Shown here one piece after another: positions 44,901-53,720 of a DNA stretch of 64,000 nt (positions are counted from its first letter, which is position 1; the number at the start of each line of letters is the position of its first letter). The stretch is from contig NC_092653.1 in assembly GCF_032118995.1 (NCBI RefSeq), forward strand, positions 24,819,202 through 24,883,201. The letters run 5' to 3'. The notes under the pieces were generated by a model. That model was given only the letters and a program-made list of their open reading frames with translations, was not told the DNA's origin and did not search any database. Position numbers and translations under genes: made by a program. This stretch comes from Asterias amurensis (taxonomy: Eukaryota > Echinodermata > Asteroidea > Forcipulatida > Asteriidae).

Positions 44901-47900
44901 AGGTTCTTGTTCTGGTTCTCTGTCTTGTTTCATCTGTCCTTTGCTGATTCGATCTACAGCTCAGGTTCATTTAAGCCGGTTTGTCATGTTTCAGCTTTGG
45001 TTCAGTTCCTTGAAGGATATGGGTCCAAGTTCTTGCACTCCATTATTGTTTCTAAAGGGGTGTTGTATGTAGGGTGCTCCATTCCATGCAGTAGGAAATA
45101 GACTCAAATCCAACGATCCATTCAAAGGAAGCTCTATATAGGCAGCACTGAATGCAATCTCATAAATGAACTGCTGCAACAGGAAACACATACAGAATTA
45201 CATTACAATTAACAATTCAGAAAACAACAATTATGAACTATCATCAGTTGTCTTTGAGTCAGACAAAATTGTTTAAGTGTAGTCTAAGGGCCATGTCACA
45301 CGAGGCAATTTACGGGCAACCAGTTCCAGGGAATCTCCATGAAGAAAAGGCATTCACATTTGAATGTTCACCTATTTCTCTTGTGGATCGTAAGACAATG
45401 TTTGAAAATTGACCCGTGTGCTACCAAAGTGGTCCTGTAGTACGCACTGCAGTTGGTTGCCACCAAGTTGCCTGCAAAAGTTGCCTCGTGTGACAAGGCC
45501 CTAACTCGTCAGTTGTTTCCTGATCTCGTTCCTGAACTATACAGGGATGCTCTGATCACAAGTATCATCAACTGCGCTACGAGCTTTCTGGCAGGCTTCG
45601 TAGTCTTCTCTGTGCTCGGTTACATGTCAGTACGCAACAAAGTCCACATTGACAAAGTCGCCACTGAAGGTAAGTGAACAACGAGCGTATTGAAACGAGA
45701 CTATATTATCATCACATTGTGTCTTATACGGTCAAAAGAAGCTTGGTCAAAACTCTTTTTCGCGTTTGCAATCGCTGGAAACGAATTGAGAATTGTCTGG
45801 AAGCAAAACTAGAAAGAATATTTCCCTTCATGCAATAGAAAAACAAATTGTTCAATTTTTATCCAATTATCCATAGGTGTTGACTGTATAGACTATATTC
45901 ATGTTTCTTCTTCGTAGAATCACTTATTGTTATCGAGCCTGCAAGAATCTGACGTTTCATCAACAACAGTTAACTGTCTACGATTACAATCCCAGATGAA
46001 ACGCATTAGTTCAGAGATAAATGATTTGCAAAATTTTATCGTTTTTCAATTTGTACCAATTCCCTCTGGTGGCACAGGTCGTATCACTGCTGTTGTGAAA
46101 ACTCTTTAAAATAGGTTGTTTCTTTACAACATACATTGTAAAATCATTCATTATTATTGTAAAAGTTGCCAGCATGCGTAGACACAATTAAAGCTGAAAG
46201 GATTACTTTATACCAAAGTTGTTTTCATTGGCAAAATGGGCCTTTTGGGATCTGGCAGCGAAAACATTTCTAGACCGACAAGGATCAACTTGATGATAAC
46301 ATTTTACCTCCTGACATAAATAGAAGAGAAAATACCACCCTGGAATCTAGACACAGATGTCAAACAAATCAAATTTAGTTGCCCAACTAATGACGATGTT
46401 ATACGTAAGTTTTTGGATACCCGATTGCCCAAATAACGCGTAGAATGCGGTGTATACGCTTGACCTAAATAAATAAGGTTAGACAGGGTCCTTTATTGGG
46501 GTATTGTATGCCTATGGGCATTATATACGTCACCTAATAATAGGGGTCAGGAACCCACACTTAAATGGGCTTAGCGGCCCTTCAGTGAACCGGGGTAGGT
46601 TTATCTCTGGTTAATGCAAGGACTCTGGGTTTCCGTAAGGTGTTCCTTGTTTTCAACAATTTGCTTGCCATCGGGCAGCAATTTTCTGGTAGAAAACCAC
46701 ATCCAAACAGATCAGTAGACCCCAAAGTTTGAACTTGTATGTCTGATGGTAAAACTGCAAATAGAAGTTAACTCTTTCCAATAAAATACATAGCAAGAGG
46801 TGTCAAATGATTAATTTAGCCCGATTATTTGATGAAAAGGCACGTTGGGTTCAGCAAGGCATAACTTTAATCTTGAGCTCCAAAATATTCGTAAAATATT
46901 CTGAGAAAAAAGTCAGTGCAACACCATGAAAGGATTAATGATGTGTGTTGGAATATCTGTAAATATTGATTATTTATCCCAAAACTTTCAGCGTGTATGA
47001 ACCAACGTCTGGTTTTTTAACCTGACATTCTTGATAACCATTGCACCTCGAAATATAAAAGTGGAACACGTTGAAGGTACACCAATTATAATGAAGTCAA
47101 CCGCACTCTTATGCAAAAGGCAGCTAAACAAACCACCATCAATGGGCAAATCAGTCAAAGTGGGTGCTACTAACACGTCAATCAGAGAGTCTTGAAAGGG
47201 TTTAAACTTGAAACGTTTCTTGCCCGAGGAGTGTAAACAATTGGATTCAAGCTTTTAGGGACTAACTTCCTGTTTTCTTACATTTCTGCCATTACAGTAG
47301 TGATTATAGTAAACCGTTCGTACAATAACAACACACTATTGTACTTGTTGGGAAAGTCACAAGTCGTACCCTGAATAGTGTTCATAATAAAAGTATATGA
47401 AGTTACAGATAATATGTAGCTCAAACGTAGACCTACTTTGTTGAAAATGGTAATTGAAATAACTGTCCCGCCGTACCAATGATATAAAGCTGTGAACAAT
47501 TGAACATCGTGCGAATAAACCAAAACGAGATATCTTTGTAATATTTCACAATGATTTCAAAGAAAACTGCCACTTTCGTGGTCATTATATCTTTGGTAAC
47601 AAAATAAAAAGTCAAAAAGTGAAAAGAAAGTTATTGTTAATAACATGTGTTGCTTGTTGTGCCCCCCCCCCCCCCACCCCCAAATGGAATGGATTAATTG
47701 ATGGTCACTGCTATTTATTTCAACATTAGAAGAAAATAAAAAAAGAAAGATTTCACGAGAAATAATGGCGATAAAGGTTGCAACTTTCTTATTCTATGTT
47801 CGATAATTTCAATAATCAGTTTGAAGATTTTTCAGTTTGCTAGATCTGCCACATGTAAGCATTTTTAATATAGGCCTATTCAAAATAATTCAAGGTTTGC

Positions 47901-50900
47901 ACTGGAACTTTTTTCTAAATATTGTTTTTTTTTCTTGTCGTTTTAGGACCCGGGCTGGTGTTTGTGACGTACCCAGAAGCACTCGCAACGATGCCTGGAG
48001 CGCCGATATGGTCCATCATTTTCTTTCTGATGCTGATTACATTGGGCTTAGACAGCTCGGTAATTACAAAGATCTCTAATAATGGCTGTCTTCTCTTCTT
48101 TCTTGTACACTGTGCGTTAATTAAACCAAGTATCAAATGTAGTCAGATAGACTCCAGTTTGACTTACGTCAAATCAGTGCTTGGGAAATCCTTAAAATAT
48201 AATAATCTTGATGCAGAGCAGCTTTCCCCGCAAGAGGGCGCTGCATGCTTACGCAGAAAACTCATTTGAGTTAGAACAGTGAAAGAAACATCAATATTTG
48301 ATTTACTTCAGTACATAACTGTGAAAGGACACGTTTTTCCTTTGTTTATTTTCCCTCACCACTCAAACTTTTCTTCACAAAACAATTACTGTTTGGCTTT
48401 TTGGCTCAAAGGATTAGGGGAAAGAAAAAAAAACAACAACAAAATTTGTGGAACTTTTCATCTAGCAAATTTCATGGTATATAAATCTTGAATTCTCGAC
48501 TGCTTCATGTTTCAGTTCGGGGGTTCGGAGGCCATTATGACGGCTCTTTCTGATCAGTTTCCACGCATCGTCAAAGACCACCGGGAAATTTTCATGGCTT
48601 TTCTTTTCTCGTTCTACTTCCTCGTGGGGCTTGCCTTCACGTCGCAGGTAAAGTATAGTAACATGATTTGTTAACATTATTTCTTTAGTGTGTACTAAAA
48701 AAATGGCTGAAATTCATATCCGCGGCTTCCTTTGTGCCTATATTATACAAGATGATAATTTGTGTTTGAAATAACCCATACTTTCGTTATAAAACTGTTT
48801 CCATTTGAAGTAAGAATGTTCGTTTTACTGAATCTTGATCTTATTTTGTTTCCAGGGTGGGGCATATTTGGTGTTCCTCTTTGACAGCTTTGCTGCCTCG
48901 TACTCCATCTTGCTGGCTGTGTTCTTTGAAGCCATTGCCATTTCTTGGTTTTACGGTAAGACGACATTTCATCATACATTTCGACCCTATTAATGCTCTA
49001 CATAATTATTTCTGAATCAAATTGCCATATACTTTGTTTATCATCGACTTTATTTTATAGCTAATGGGTTGACATAAGTTCACACTGTCAAGTATAAACA
49101 ACAAGCCTTTATATTGGGGTATTTGAAACTATGCCATACAATCCAACTTAAAACTATGAAAGTTGAAATGAAAAAAATTTGATTTTTTGTTCCTCCCGAC
49201 AAACAGGGATGCAGCTGCCGCCAACAAAGAGGATAAGTCAAGATATCAAGGCAATGCTCGGATACTACCCAGGAATGTACTGGCGTGTGTGCTGGTCATT
49301 TGTATGTCCGGCATTCGTTATGGTAAGTATCAACATTAACTTTGTGCTCTCGGGTCAGAATTTACTCTGATTCGGGTCCTTTACCAGGGAAAATTTCATA
49401 GAGCTGTTTATGGCCAGAGATATTGGAATTGAAGGCATTCGGGCTACAGTTTTTTGTAAACTGTTTTAATTCCAGGCATATGTCCCTTTTTGTTAAATTT
49501 TTGATTATGTTTGTTTTTTTTGTATGTGTTTTTATGCCGAATAAATAATAATTATAATATTAATAATAATAATAATAATTATAAGCAGAAATTATTACTT
49601 GACACTTTTCTGCTGAGGACAAATGAGCAGGACACCAGTCAAATATTGCTTATTAGAATGGTAGTTTGACTGGTAACCTTATTCTGGTAAGCATTGTTTT
49701 GTTGTTCTTAGCTGCTTTTTGTGCTTAACCAGCTCAATGCGAATGGGCTCAGGCAACTGGTCAAAAGGCATTGTGACTAGCGTCTGCGTCTGTTGGATCA
49801 ATTTCAAGGTTATTTTGTACACAGATTCCGGGTCATACTGACCCAGAAACGTGTCAATGGGTCAGGTCTCACAGAGCCCGGATCCGGCTGCATGTTGACC
49901 AGGGAGTTTCTAGTGTGTGACCAAGAAGTCCCAGAGCTAGCTTTTCAAAATAAACCTTTTTTTTTAGCAATTTGGTTTATGAAGCCTTTTACGACTCCAT
50001 AATATTGGACTTTTCGTCACGACTGTTTCCTGAATGTTTTCTTGTACGCAGTGCTGTAGTGTGTTTGGATTAGCCAATTACAAGTACCCCACCTACGACG
50101 AATACACGTACCCACCGTGGGCCATTGGGCTGGGATGGATGGTCGCAGCTGCGTCTGTTATATTAATTCCGCTTACTGCAATCTACAAGATTGCCTCAAC
50201 ACCCGGTTCCCTTTATGAGGTAAGGTTATGGAGATCAAATATTAATTGATCGAATTGCTTGCAACATTTTATAATCATTCTTCTAAAATGTAGACTGTGG
50301 GAAAAAATAGCATTCTTATCCCCACGTATGTTTGTCCACTTGCCACACCACACCTGTAACTTATATATCCTGTGAGAAAAAATTGTACCTGATCGTATTG
50401 TCATATAATTATAGATATCATCAGGTGTACGTGACCACAAGGGAAACTGACTGGGTCAACTTTGAAAATTTTTTGGGTTGAACAAAGAAAAATCGACTAG
50501 GGATTTGAACCAACGACCCCCGGTTTAACCAACGCGCTATCTAGCCCTATGTTGGCGGTCTCCAACTGATTTAATAATAATAATAATAACTTTCGATTTA
50601 TATAGCGCCTAATAATTAACACTTAATTCTCTAAGCGCTTTACAAAGAAGTACACTATAAATCAACAACAACATAAATATATATATATATAACAAATAAC
50701 ACCACTACAAGCATAACGATACAACAATACAAGAACGTAAACTATTGTAAGAAAAGGTACTATATATTACGGTTCTTTGCCGGTCATGGTCGGTGATTTA
50801 GAGGCTCTAGATTGCGGTGTCTTGGGTTCGAGTCTTGTCCGGGTACAATACAATTTCGATTTTTTTTTTTTTGCTCAGGACTGACTAAGAGAGCATTTAG

Positions 50901-51343
50901 TTATAGCGAGGAGCTTTGTACACATTGATGTATACAACAAAACGACATTCATATTGTAGTCAAACCTACAATTTTAATATTAGGGGTTCATTTCAAAAAC
51001 GTTTTCGTTTCCCATGCAATCATGTTTTTTGTTTGTCATCTGTAAACTTGTACTTACAAATAAATTGTCTTCATAAAATCATGCTACCCATTCTGTACTG
51101 TGTCGACACAAGCAAATTTGCACTAACTGTCTTTACATCCAATCATTTAGTTATAACTGCTCATCATAGCTATCAAAATACTTTTTGTTCTACAATTTTA
51201 TTTCTGTTTTCTTCTCCTTATAGCGGTTTAGAGTGAACCTACAAACCCCACCTCAGTACCCAACCGACATGGAGGTCGGTAACCATTACCCCTGTCAACT
51301 CAACGGTGTACCAATGGACACCAAACCGGTCACGCACGTTTAA
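29852..51343 (+). CDS. SLC6 sodium-dependent monoamine-type neurotransmitter transporter, 14 exons
   Basis: Na+/Cl- symporter of the plasma membrane that would clear a biogenic amine from the synapse. Coding exons: 29852-29924, 36156-36335, 40174-40308, 41928-42192, 42913-43051, 43708-43842, 44385-44488, 45545-45669, 47947-48059, 48516-48647, 48856-48955, 49207-49322, 50052-50219, 51224-51343. All introns are GT-AG, the phases match, and the protein is 634 residues (family about 600-640). Twelve membrane segments are expected. D68 in TM1 ([11 protein letters not shown]) matches the amine-binding Asp79 of human DAT. The NGGGAF, GVG and CFSLGPGFG motifs and the sodium-site LGLDSS (419-423) are present. 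Loop 2 has C170/C179 and sequons N193, N201, N207. The end THV fits a class I PDZ ligand, as DAT's LKV does. YYERGVLQ and [14 protein letters not shown] favour dopamine/octopamine-type over serotonin-type. Unusual: D143 in TM3 where DAT has Gly, and about five extra residues after WFYG (501-506). Confidence 0.93.
30262..30652 (-). mobile_element. TTAA-flanked MITE (family M1), SLC6 intron 1
   Basis: A full-length copy of 391 bp in reverse orientation, with TTAAAGGCAGTGGACACTAT and its inverse at the ends and the GAGACCTCAAGTTCTAAATC hairpin inside. Confidence 0.85.
31590..31660 (-). repeat. tRNA-like B-box remnant
   Basis: On the minus strand TGGTTCGATTCCGGCGAGG holds a good B box (GGTTCGATTCC, plus-strand 31604-31614). 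A matching A box is unclear. Probably a SINE remnant. Confidence 0.4.
32405..32451. promoter_or_regulatory. Inverted X-box (RFX)/CRE-like cluster in SLC6 intron 1
   Basis: GGTTACCATAGTGACG and, 26 bases on, the inverse-like CCATGGTAACC flank ATGACGTCAC. GTTACCAT-AGTGAC is close to the RFX X-box pattern GTNRCC-RGYAAC, and TGACGTCA is a canonical CRE. The arrangement is a 47-bp imperfect palindrome. The regulatory role is inference. Confidence 0.35.
33130..33245 (+). repeat. Decayed relative of the CGGCTACGG repeat
   Basis: GGCTTATGGCTATGGCTGAAACG and GTAGCCGCTAGACGTAGCCG resemble the segment at 23095-23230 with several changes. Confidence 0.35.
33267..33605 (+). mobile_element. Decayed M1 MITE, SLC6 intron 1
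   Basis: Interior blocks are intact enough to recognise (GTATAAAACATTGTGAGAAA, GCTCCCTCTGAAGTAACG, AGGGGTGTTTTTTC, TTCGATGACCAATTGA, GTCTTTGACAAT, GTGTCCAGTGCCTTAA). The left terminal repeat is largely lost. Confidence 0.65.
35247..35907 (+). repeat. Direct repeat and short tandem array in SLC6 intron 1
   Basis: GTCGTGAGAAATGT ... TAGATTTGATGGTAAAATCATC occurs at about 35249-35298 and again at about 35794-35836. Immediately after the second copy, about three units of AATGTAATCGAAATAAGTTTT form a tandem array (35844-35907). Confidence 0.6.
37700..37800 (+). repeat. S2 SINE tail with a perfect 39-bp palindrome
   Basis: GGTATACTCAGTACTTTCC (37712-37730) is followed by one A and then its exact reverse complement (37732-37750). 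GTGCTACAAACATGGGTGTATATGGGTAAA resembles the S2 tail at 12480-12520. The arms may come from two fused inverted tails (compare GGGAAAGTACTGAGTATCC at 12460). Confidence 0.65.
38660..38880. repeat. Nested hairpin repeat
   Basis: An inner hairpin CAATTTAGCAAGG-GTT-CCTTGCTAAATTG (38693-38721) sits inside outer arms CTCCTTTCACATGAG (about 38676-38690) and CTCATGTGAAAGGAC (about 38753-38767). A further pair (AGCATGGTTG and CAACCATGCT) links to a segment ending near 38880 that again contains AAGCAAGGGACC. Likely a non-autonomous foldback element. Confidence 0.6.
40293..40470 (+). repeat. Tandem array of splice-donor-like units at SLC6 exon 3/intron 3
   Basis: About seven units of GTCCAATATTTAAAGGTAAGTTT (23-25 bp, with variants) begin in the last codons of exon 3 (GTCCACTATTTAAAG) and run into intron 3. 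Several units keep a usable AAAG|GTAAGT or AAAG|GTAGGT donor. Only the first, at 40308/40309, continues the conserved transporter frame. Downstream donors would shift frame or include a stop. Confidence 0.8.
40471..41927 (+). other. SLC6 intron 3 (remainder), about 1.5 kb
   Basis: Apart from the donor-like array at its 5' end and the M1 MITE at 41487-41872, the intron holds a loose inverted pair around AAGCTGAATCGGC (about 40747) and TTGGCTGAATCGGGGCC (about 41033). The remainder is featureless. Confidence 0.5.
41487..41872 (-). mobile_element. TTAA-flanked MITE (family M1) close to SLC6 exon 4
   Basis: A full-length copy of 386 bp in reverse orientation. It ends CACTGCCTTTAA only 55 bases before exon 4, so the present branch-point region is squeezed between the element and the acceptor TTGCTTAG. 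Confidence 0.85.
42193..43707 (+). other. SLC6 introns 4 and 5
   Basis: Intron 4 (42193-42912) contains a diverged direct repeat with CAACATTTCATTCATCAAAACATG and CTCTCTGACA. Intron 5 (43052-43707) carries a tRNA-like B box GGTTCGAATCC at 43452-43462 followed by (TTTTA)n, a probable SINE remnant. The 122-codon frame at 43151-43519 overlaps this remnant and is not a gene. Confidence 0.5.
44385..44488 (+). CDS. SLC6 exon 7 (TM6, substrate and ion site)
   Basis: Encodes [34 protein letters not shown], the unwound TM6 region that lines the substrate site in SLC6 structures, and ends in phase 2 before AG|GTGAGT. Decayed copies follow at 44577-44660 and 44735-44803. Confidence 0.9.
44489..44930 (+). 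pseudogene. Tandem decayed copies of SLC6 exon 7 in intron 7
   Basis: Copy 2 (44577-44660) reads TTCCCTTGGGCCTGGATTCGG ... TATTCCAGTTATAATAAG with small changes and still translates to [24 protein letters not shown]. Its donor has become GGAGAGT instead of GGTGAGT. Copy 3 (44735-44803) keeps CGGCACTAGGCTGG ... ATAATAAGTTAAACAAAAACATATACAGG and also lost its donor. Flanking intron blocks (CTGTCTCTGTTTTG) are repeated at about 44534, 44718 and 44868, with a period near 150-190 bp. These are non-spliced exon fossils from local tandem duplication. Confidence 0.8.
45285..45504. mobile_element. TIR element (GGGCC-TGTCACACGAGGCAA) in SLC6 intron 7
   Basis: The left end AAGGGCCATGTCACACGAGGCAA and the right end TTGCCTCGTGTGACAAGGCCCT are inverted repeats of about 23 bp. 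The 220-bp element is non-coding. It lies 40 bases upstream of exon 8 (45545), close to the acceptor. Confidence 0.75.
45670..47946 (+). other. SLC6 intron 8, about 2.3 kb
   Basis: Contains no clear gene. A poly-C run of 14 lies at 47662-47675, followed by ACCCCC. The stretch 46430-46680 is somewhat GC-richer but unclassified. The remainder is AT-rich. Confidence 0.45.
48060..49206 (+). other. SLC6 introns 9, 10 and 11
   Basis: Introns 48060-48515, 48648-48855 and 48956-49206 are short, AT-rich and have normal GT-AG borders. No repeat or RNA gene was recognised in them. Confidence 0.5.
49323..50051 (+). other. SLC6 intron 12 with repeats
   Basis: Holds an AAT microsatellite (about 49548-49586), fragments of the foldback family that includes 52475-52662 (AATTTCATAGAGCTG near 49393 with small change; TTTTTGTGCTTAACCAGCTC near 49715) and the third GGGTCA-rich block (49805-49890). 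Confidence 0.55.
49805..49890 (+). repeat. GGGTCA-rich repeat, copy 3
   Basis: TTTTGTACACAGATTCCGGGTCATACTGACCC is nearly identical to 18373-18403. It is followed by CAATGGGTCAGGTCTCACAGAG. Confidence 0.6.
50220..51223 (+). other. SLC6 intron 13 with SINE-like pieces
   Basis: A minus-strand tRNA-like block (50500-50550; B box GGTTCAAATCC, A-box region TAGATAGCGCGTTGG) and a plus-strand B-box-like GGGTTCGAGTC (50824-50834) flank an AAT tract plus TATATAGCGCC ... CTAAGCGCTTTACA repeat (50569-50650) and an (AT)n run near 50680. No gene was seen. Confidence 0.55.
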
Positions 51344-52200
51344 AATTTCCAATGGAACAGAAGTGTGAACGTTCGTAGGGGACTAGCCGTGGGGGCCAGC
51401 GAAGCTCAGTCCCCCACGAGCATGTACGGAAGACGCGGTCAAACACCGTAAGTTAAGGTTCAACAAGGAACACGATCGGGGATTTGTGTGGATTTTCTTC
51501 GAAGAAATGCCTTTCCCGGAATACCAAAAAATCACATTCGCAATAATATTCAGACTGTTAAGGTTTATTCATTTGTAATAAATTTGAAAGTTTATCTCAG
51601 TGACTGTGGATAAATAACAGTAAACATTAGGAGGATCGACTGCATGAAAATACGTTATAATTTTCACTTTTAACAGAATACACTGAACTGCACTGCAAGC
51701 TTGACCACGTATTTTTACACAATATTATGCTAATTATAACTCTCTTTTTTTGTAAGTCGACTGGGGTCGAATGTAGCTAAACAATTCGGCACAAAATCGT
51801 GGAGGGGCCGGGAAATTGTAATGGTGTAGTAATAAGACAGATACGTTGTGTTCCGGTTTATTTTCCACGTTTTGTTTATAATCGTATAATTGTTTTATCA
51901 AACTCTTGGCAAAACATCACAAACTCAAACAGCGCCCTCGTTGACGTTAAAGAAGATTCAATGAACTTTACAGTTGGGCGTGTAACTTTACACAAGGGCA
52001 CGTTTTCATTGTTCTCTCAGTGATGGTAGACTTTAGTCAAGGCGCACGCGGCACCCCCAGTAGTCAAGCGCGACTTGATTAAAGGCTACAGTGATGGCGG
52101 CATTTGTAAAACGATTACGTAACTCAAGTATATGGTCGTTTAATTTTCGGGCTTTGGATTTTGTTTTTAACAAATAAAGCTTTTATGTACATTTTAATAC
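51344..52200 (+). other. 3' untranslated region of the SLC6 gene, with polyadenylation signals
   Basis: AATAAA occurs at 51577-51582 and 52173-52178, either of which could end the transporter mRNA. The exact cleavage site cannot be read from sequence. The 74-codon frame at 51799-52023 is not considered coding. Confidence 0.5.
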
Positions 52201-52474
52201 TGTTAATTTGATTATAATCTCAAAAAAATTAAAATACGGTACTTATTTAATAACAATAATGTGTTGGATTTTGTTAGGCTTATTGCAATGACGAAAGAAC
52301 TAACAAATAACAACAAAATGTAAATAGTAATTCATGTTAATGATTAAGTCATTGGTGATCACTCATAATTAACTTCATATAAATATCAAACTTAATTTCA
52401 AATCAGAGGATATTTCCCCATAAAAGTACATCATCAAATTCCATCATCCAAAGTCCATCATCAATTGGCATAAC

Positions 52475-52662
52475 CAGGGCCCAATTTCATAGAGCTGATA
52501 AGCACAAAAAAATTGCTTGGCATGAAATTTCTTCCTTGATAAAAACAGGATTACCAACCAAACTTCAACGTGATTTTCAGGATAAGCAACAGCTGAATAC
52601 AAGAAGAAATTTCATGCTTAGCAAATTTTTGTGCTTAGCAGCTCTATGAAATTGGGCCCAGG
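52475..52662. mobile_element. Foldback element with GGGCCCAATTTCATAGAGCTG ends
   Basis: Inverted ends GGGCCCAATTTCATAGAGCT and AGCTCTATGAAATTGGGCCC lie 188 bp apart. A secondary pair (ATGAAATTTCTTC / GAAGAAATTTCATG) lies inside. It is non-coding. Fragments of the same family occur at 49370-49760 and 56945-57330. Confidence 0.75.
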
Positions 52663-53518
52663 AGTTGTTTCGACGGGATACTGCAACACACTACTGCTAT
52701 TATAAAATACAATGAGATGTATCTCATCATTGTTGACGTCGTGAAATTAGCATAATCTTTACAGTAGTAAGTAACATAACTGACGAAGTACCTTATTTGA
52801 CGTACAAATGTTCTTATGGTTTGGAAACAACTTTTTAAGTGATTTATTTATTTAATATGATTCTGTCATGCTATAGTGTAATTTTGTTTGTTAATAATTA
52901 CTGTACTTATAGTCCGAATACATCAGCTGCAGTCCAGCTCAATACTTAAGTTATTTTTGTCACTAGTTTTTCTCCGTGCCCTTGCGAGATAACAAATAAT
53001 AATATAGTTATTATATAGCGCATTTTATAATAACGTTTAATTGTTCTGGAGAGTATTCTTGCCATAATTGTCGGTCTCGATATCACACTTTGGGTGTGAA
53101 ATTATCCAAATTATGACGACAGCTTAAAGAGAGCAAATTGAAACTTTTCCTAATTTAATAAACTTAAGTAAAAATTATTTGTTAGGAGAAATGCAAAAAA
53201 AGGTGTTTCTACAATATTGCCCCTGATAAATATTGTGTTCCTTCAAAAAGTGGTAAACGTGAAAGTGAATAATATGGAGACATGATGTGTACCTGATACG
53301 TATAGTTCCCTGTTTACAGTACAACTGTGGATAACATTGAACATAAGAGCCATGATTTTTCCTTGAGCCTTGTTTTGACTACATGGGCCTCTTTCGAAAC
53401 TGAAGTTTTGGTTGCAGCTTAACACAGCTCTGAAAATGAAAATAAAAACGTGCACTTTTGTTCACTCTCAACTTCATCCAGGTGAAGCCAGGGTGAAGCT
53501 AAGGCTGCAGTTTCGAAA
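52663..53518. other. Intergenic DNA, little recognised
   Basis: An ATATAGCGC fragment lies near 53013, preceded by AATAATAATA. No gene is supported. Confidence 0.4.
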
Positions 53519-53720
53519 AGGCTGTTAATGGGAGACTTTGTAACGCTAGGTGGCAGCAGACTAACCAAGTAATGTCCATTGTCTGGGTCAATCTGAGCAT
53601 GCTCACATTTCTAAGACATGCAGTGGATTTACTTGGTAAGTCTGTTTCCACGTATAGAGTACTCAAAAAGCTCCCATTGAAGGAATACAAAAAAAGATGG
53701 CCGCTAAACGGTAACATTTA
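53380..53720. repeat. Inverted-repeat block with GTGGCAGCAGAC arm
   Basis: CTAGGTGGCAGCAGACTAACCAAGTAA (about 53548-53574) is matched about 50 bp downstream by the inverse TTTACTTGGTAAGTCTGTTTCC. TTTCGAAACTGAAGTTTTGG and GCTGCAGTTTCGAAAAGG (53391-53524) form another inverted pair, similar to the ends of the element at 63055-63238. Confidence 0.45.
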
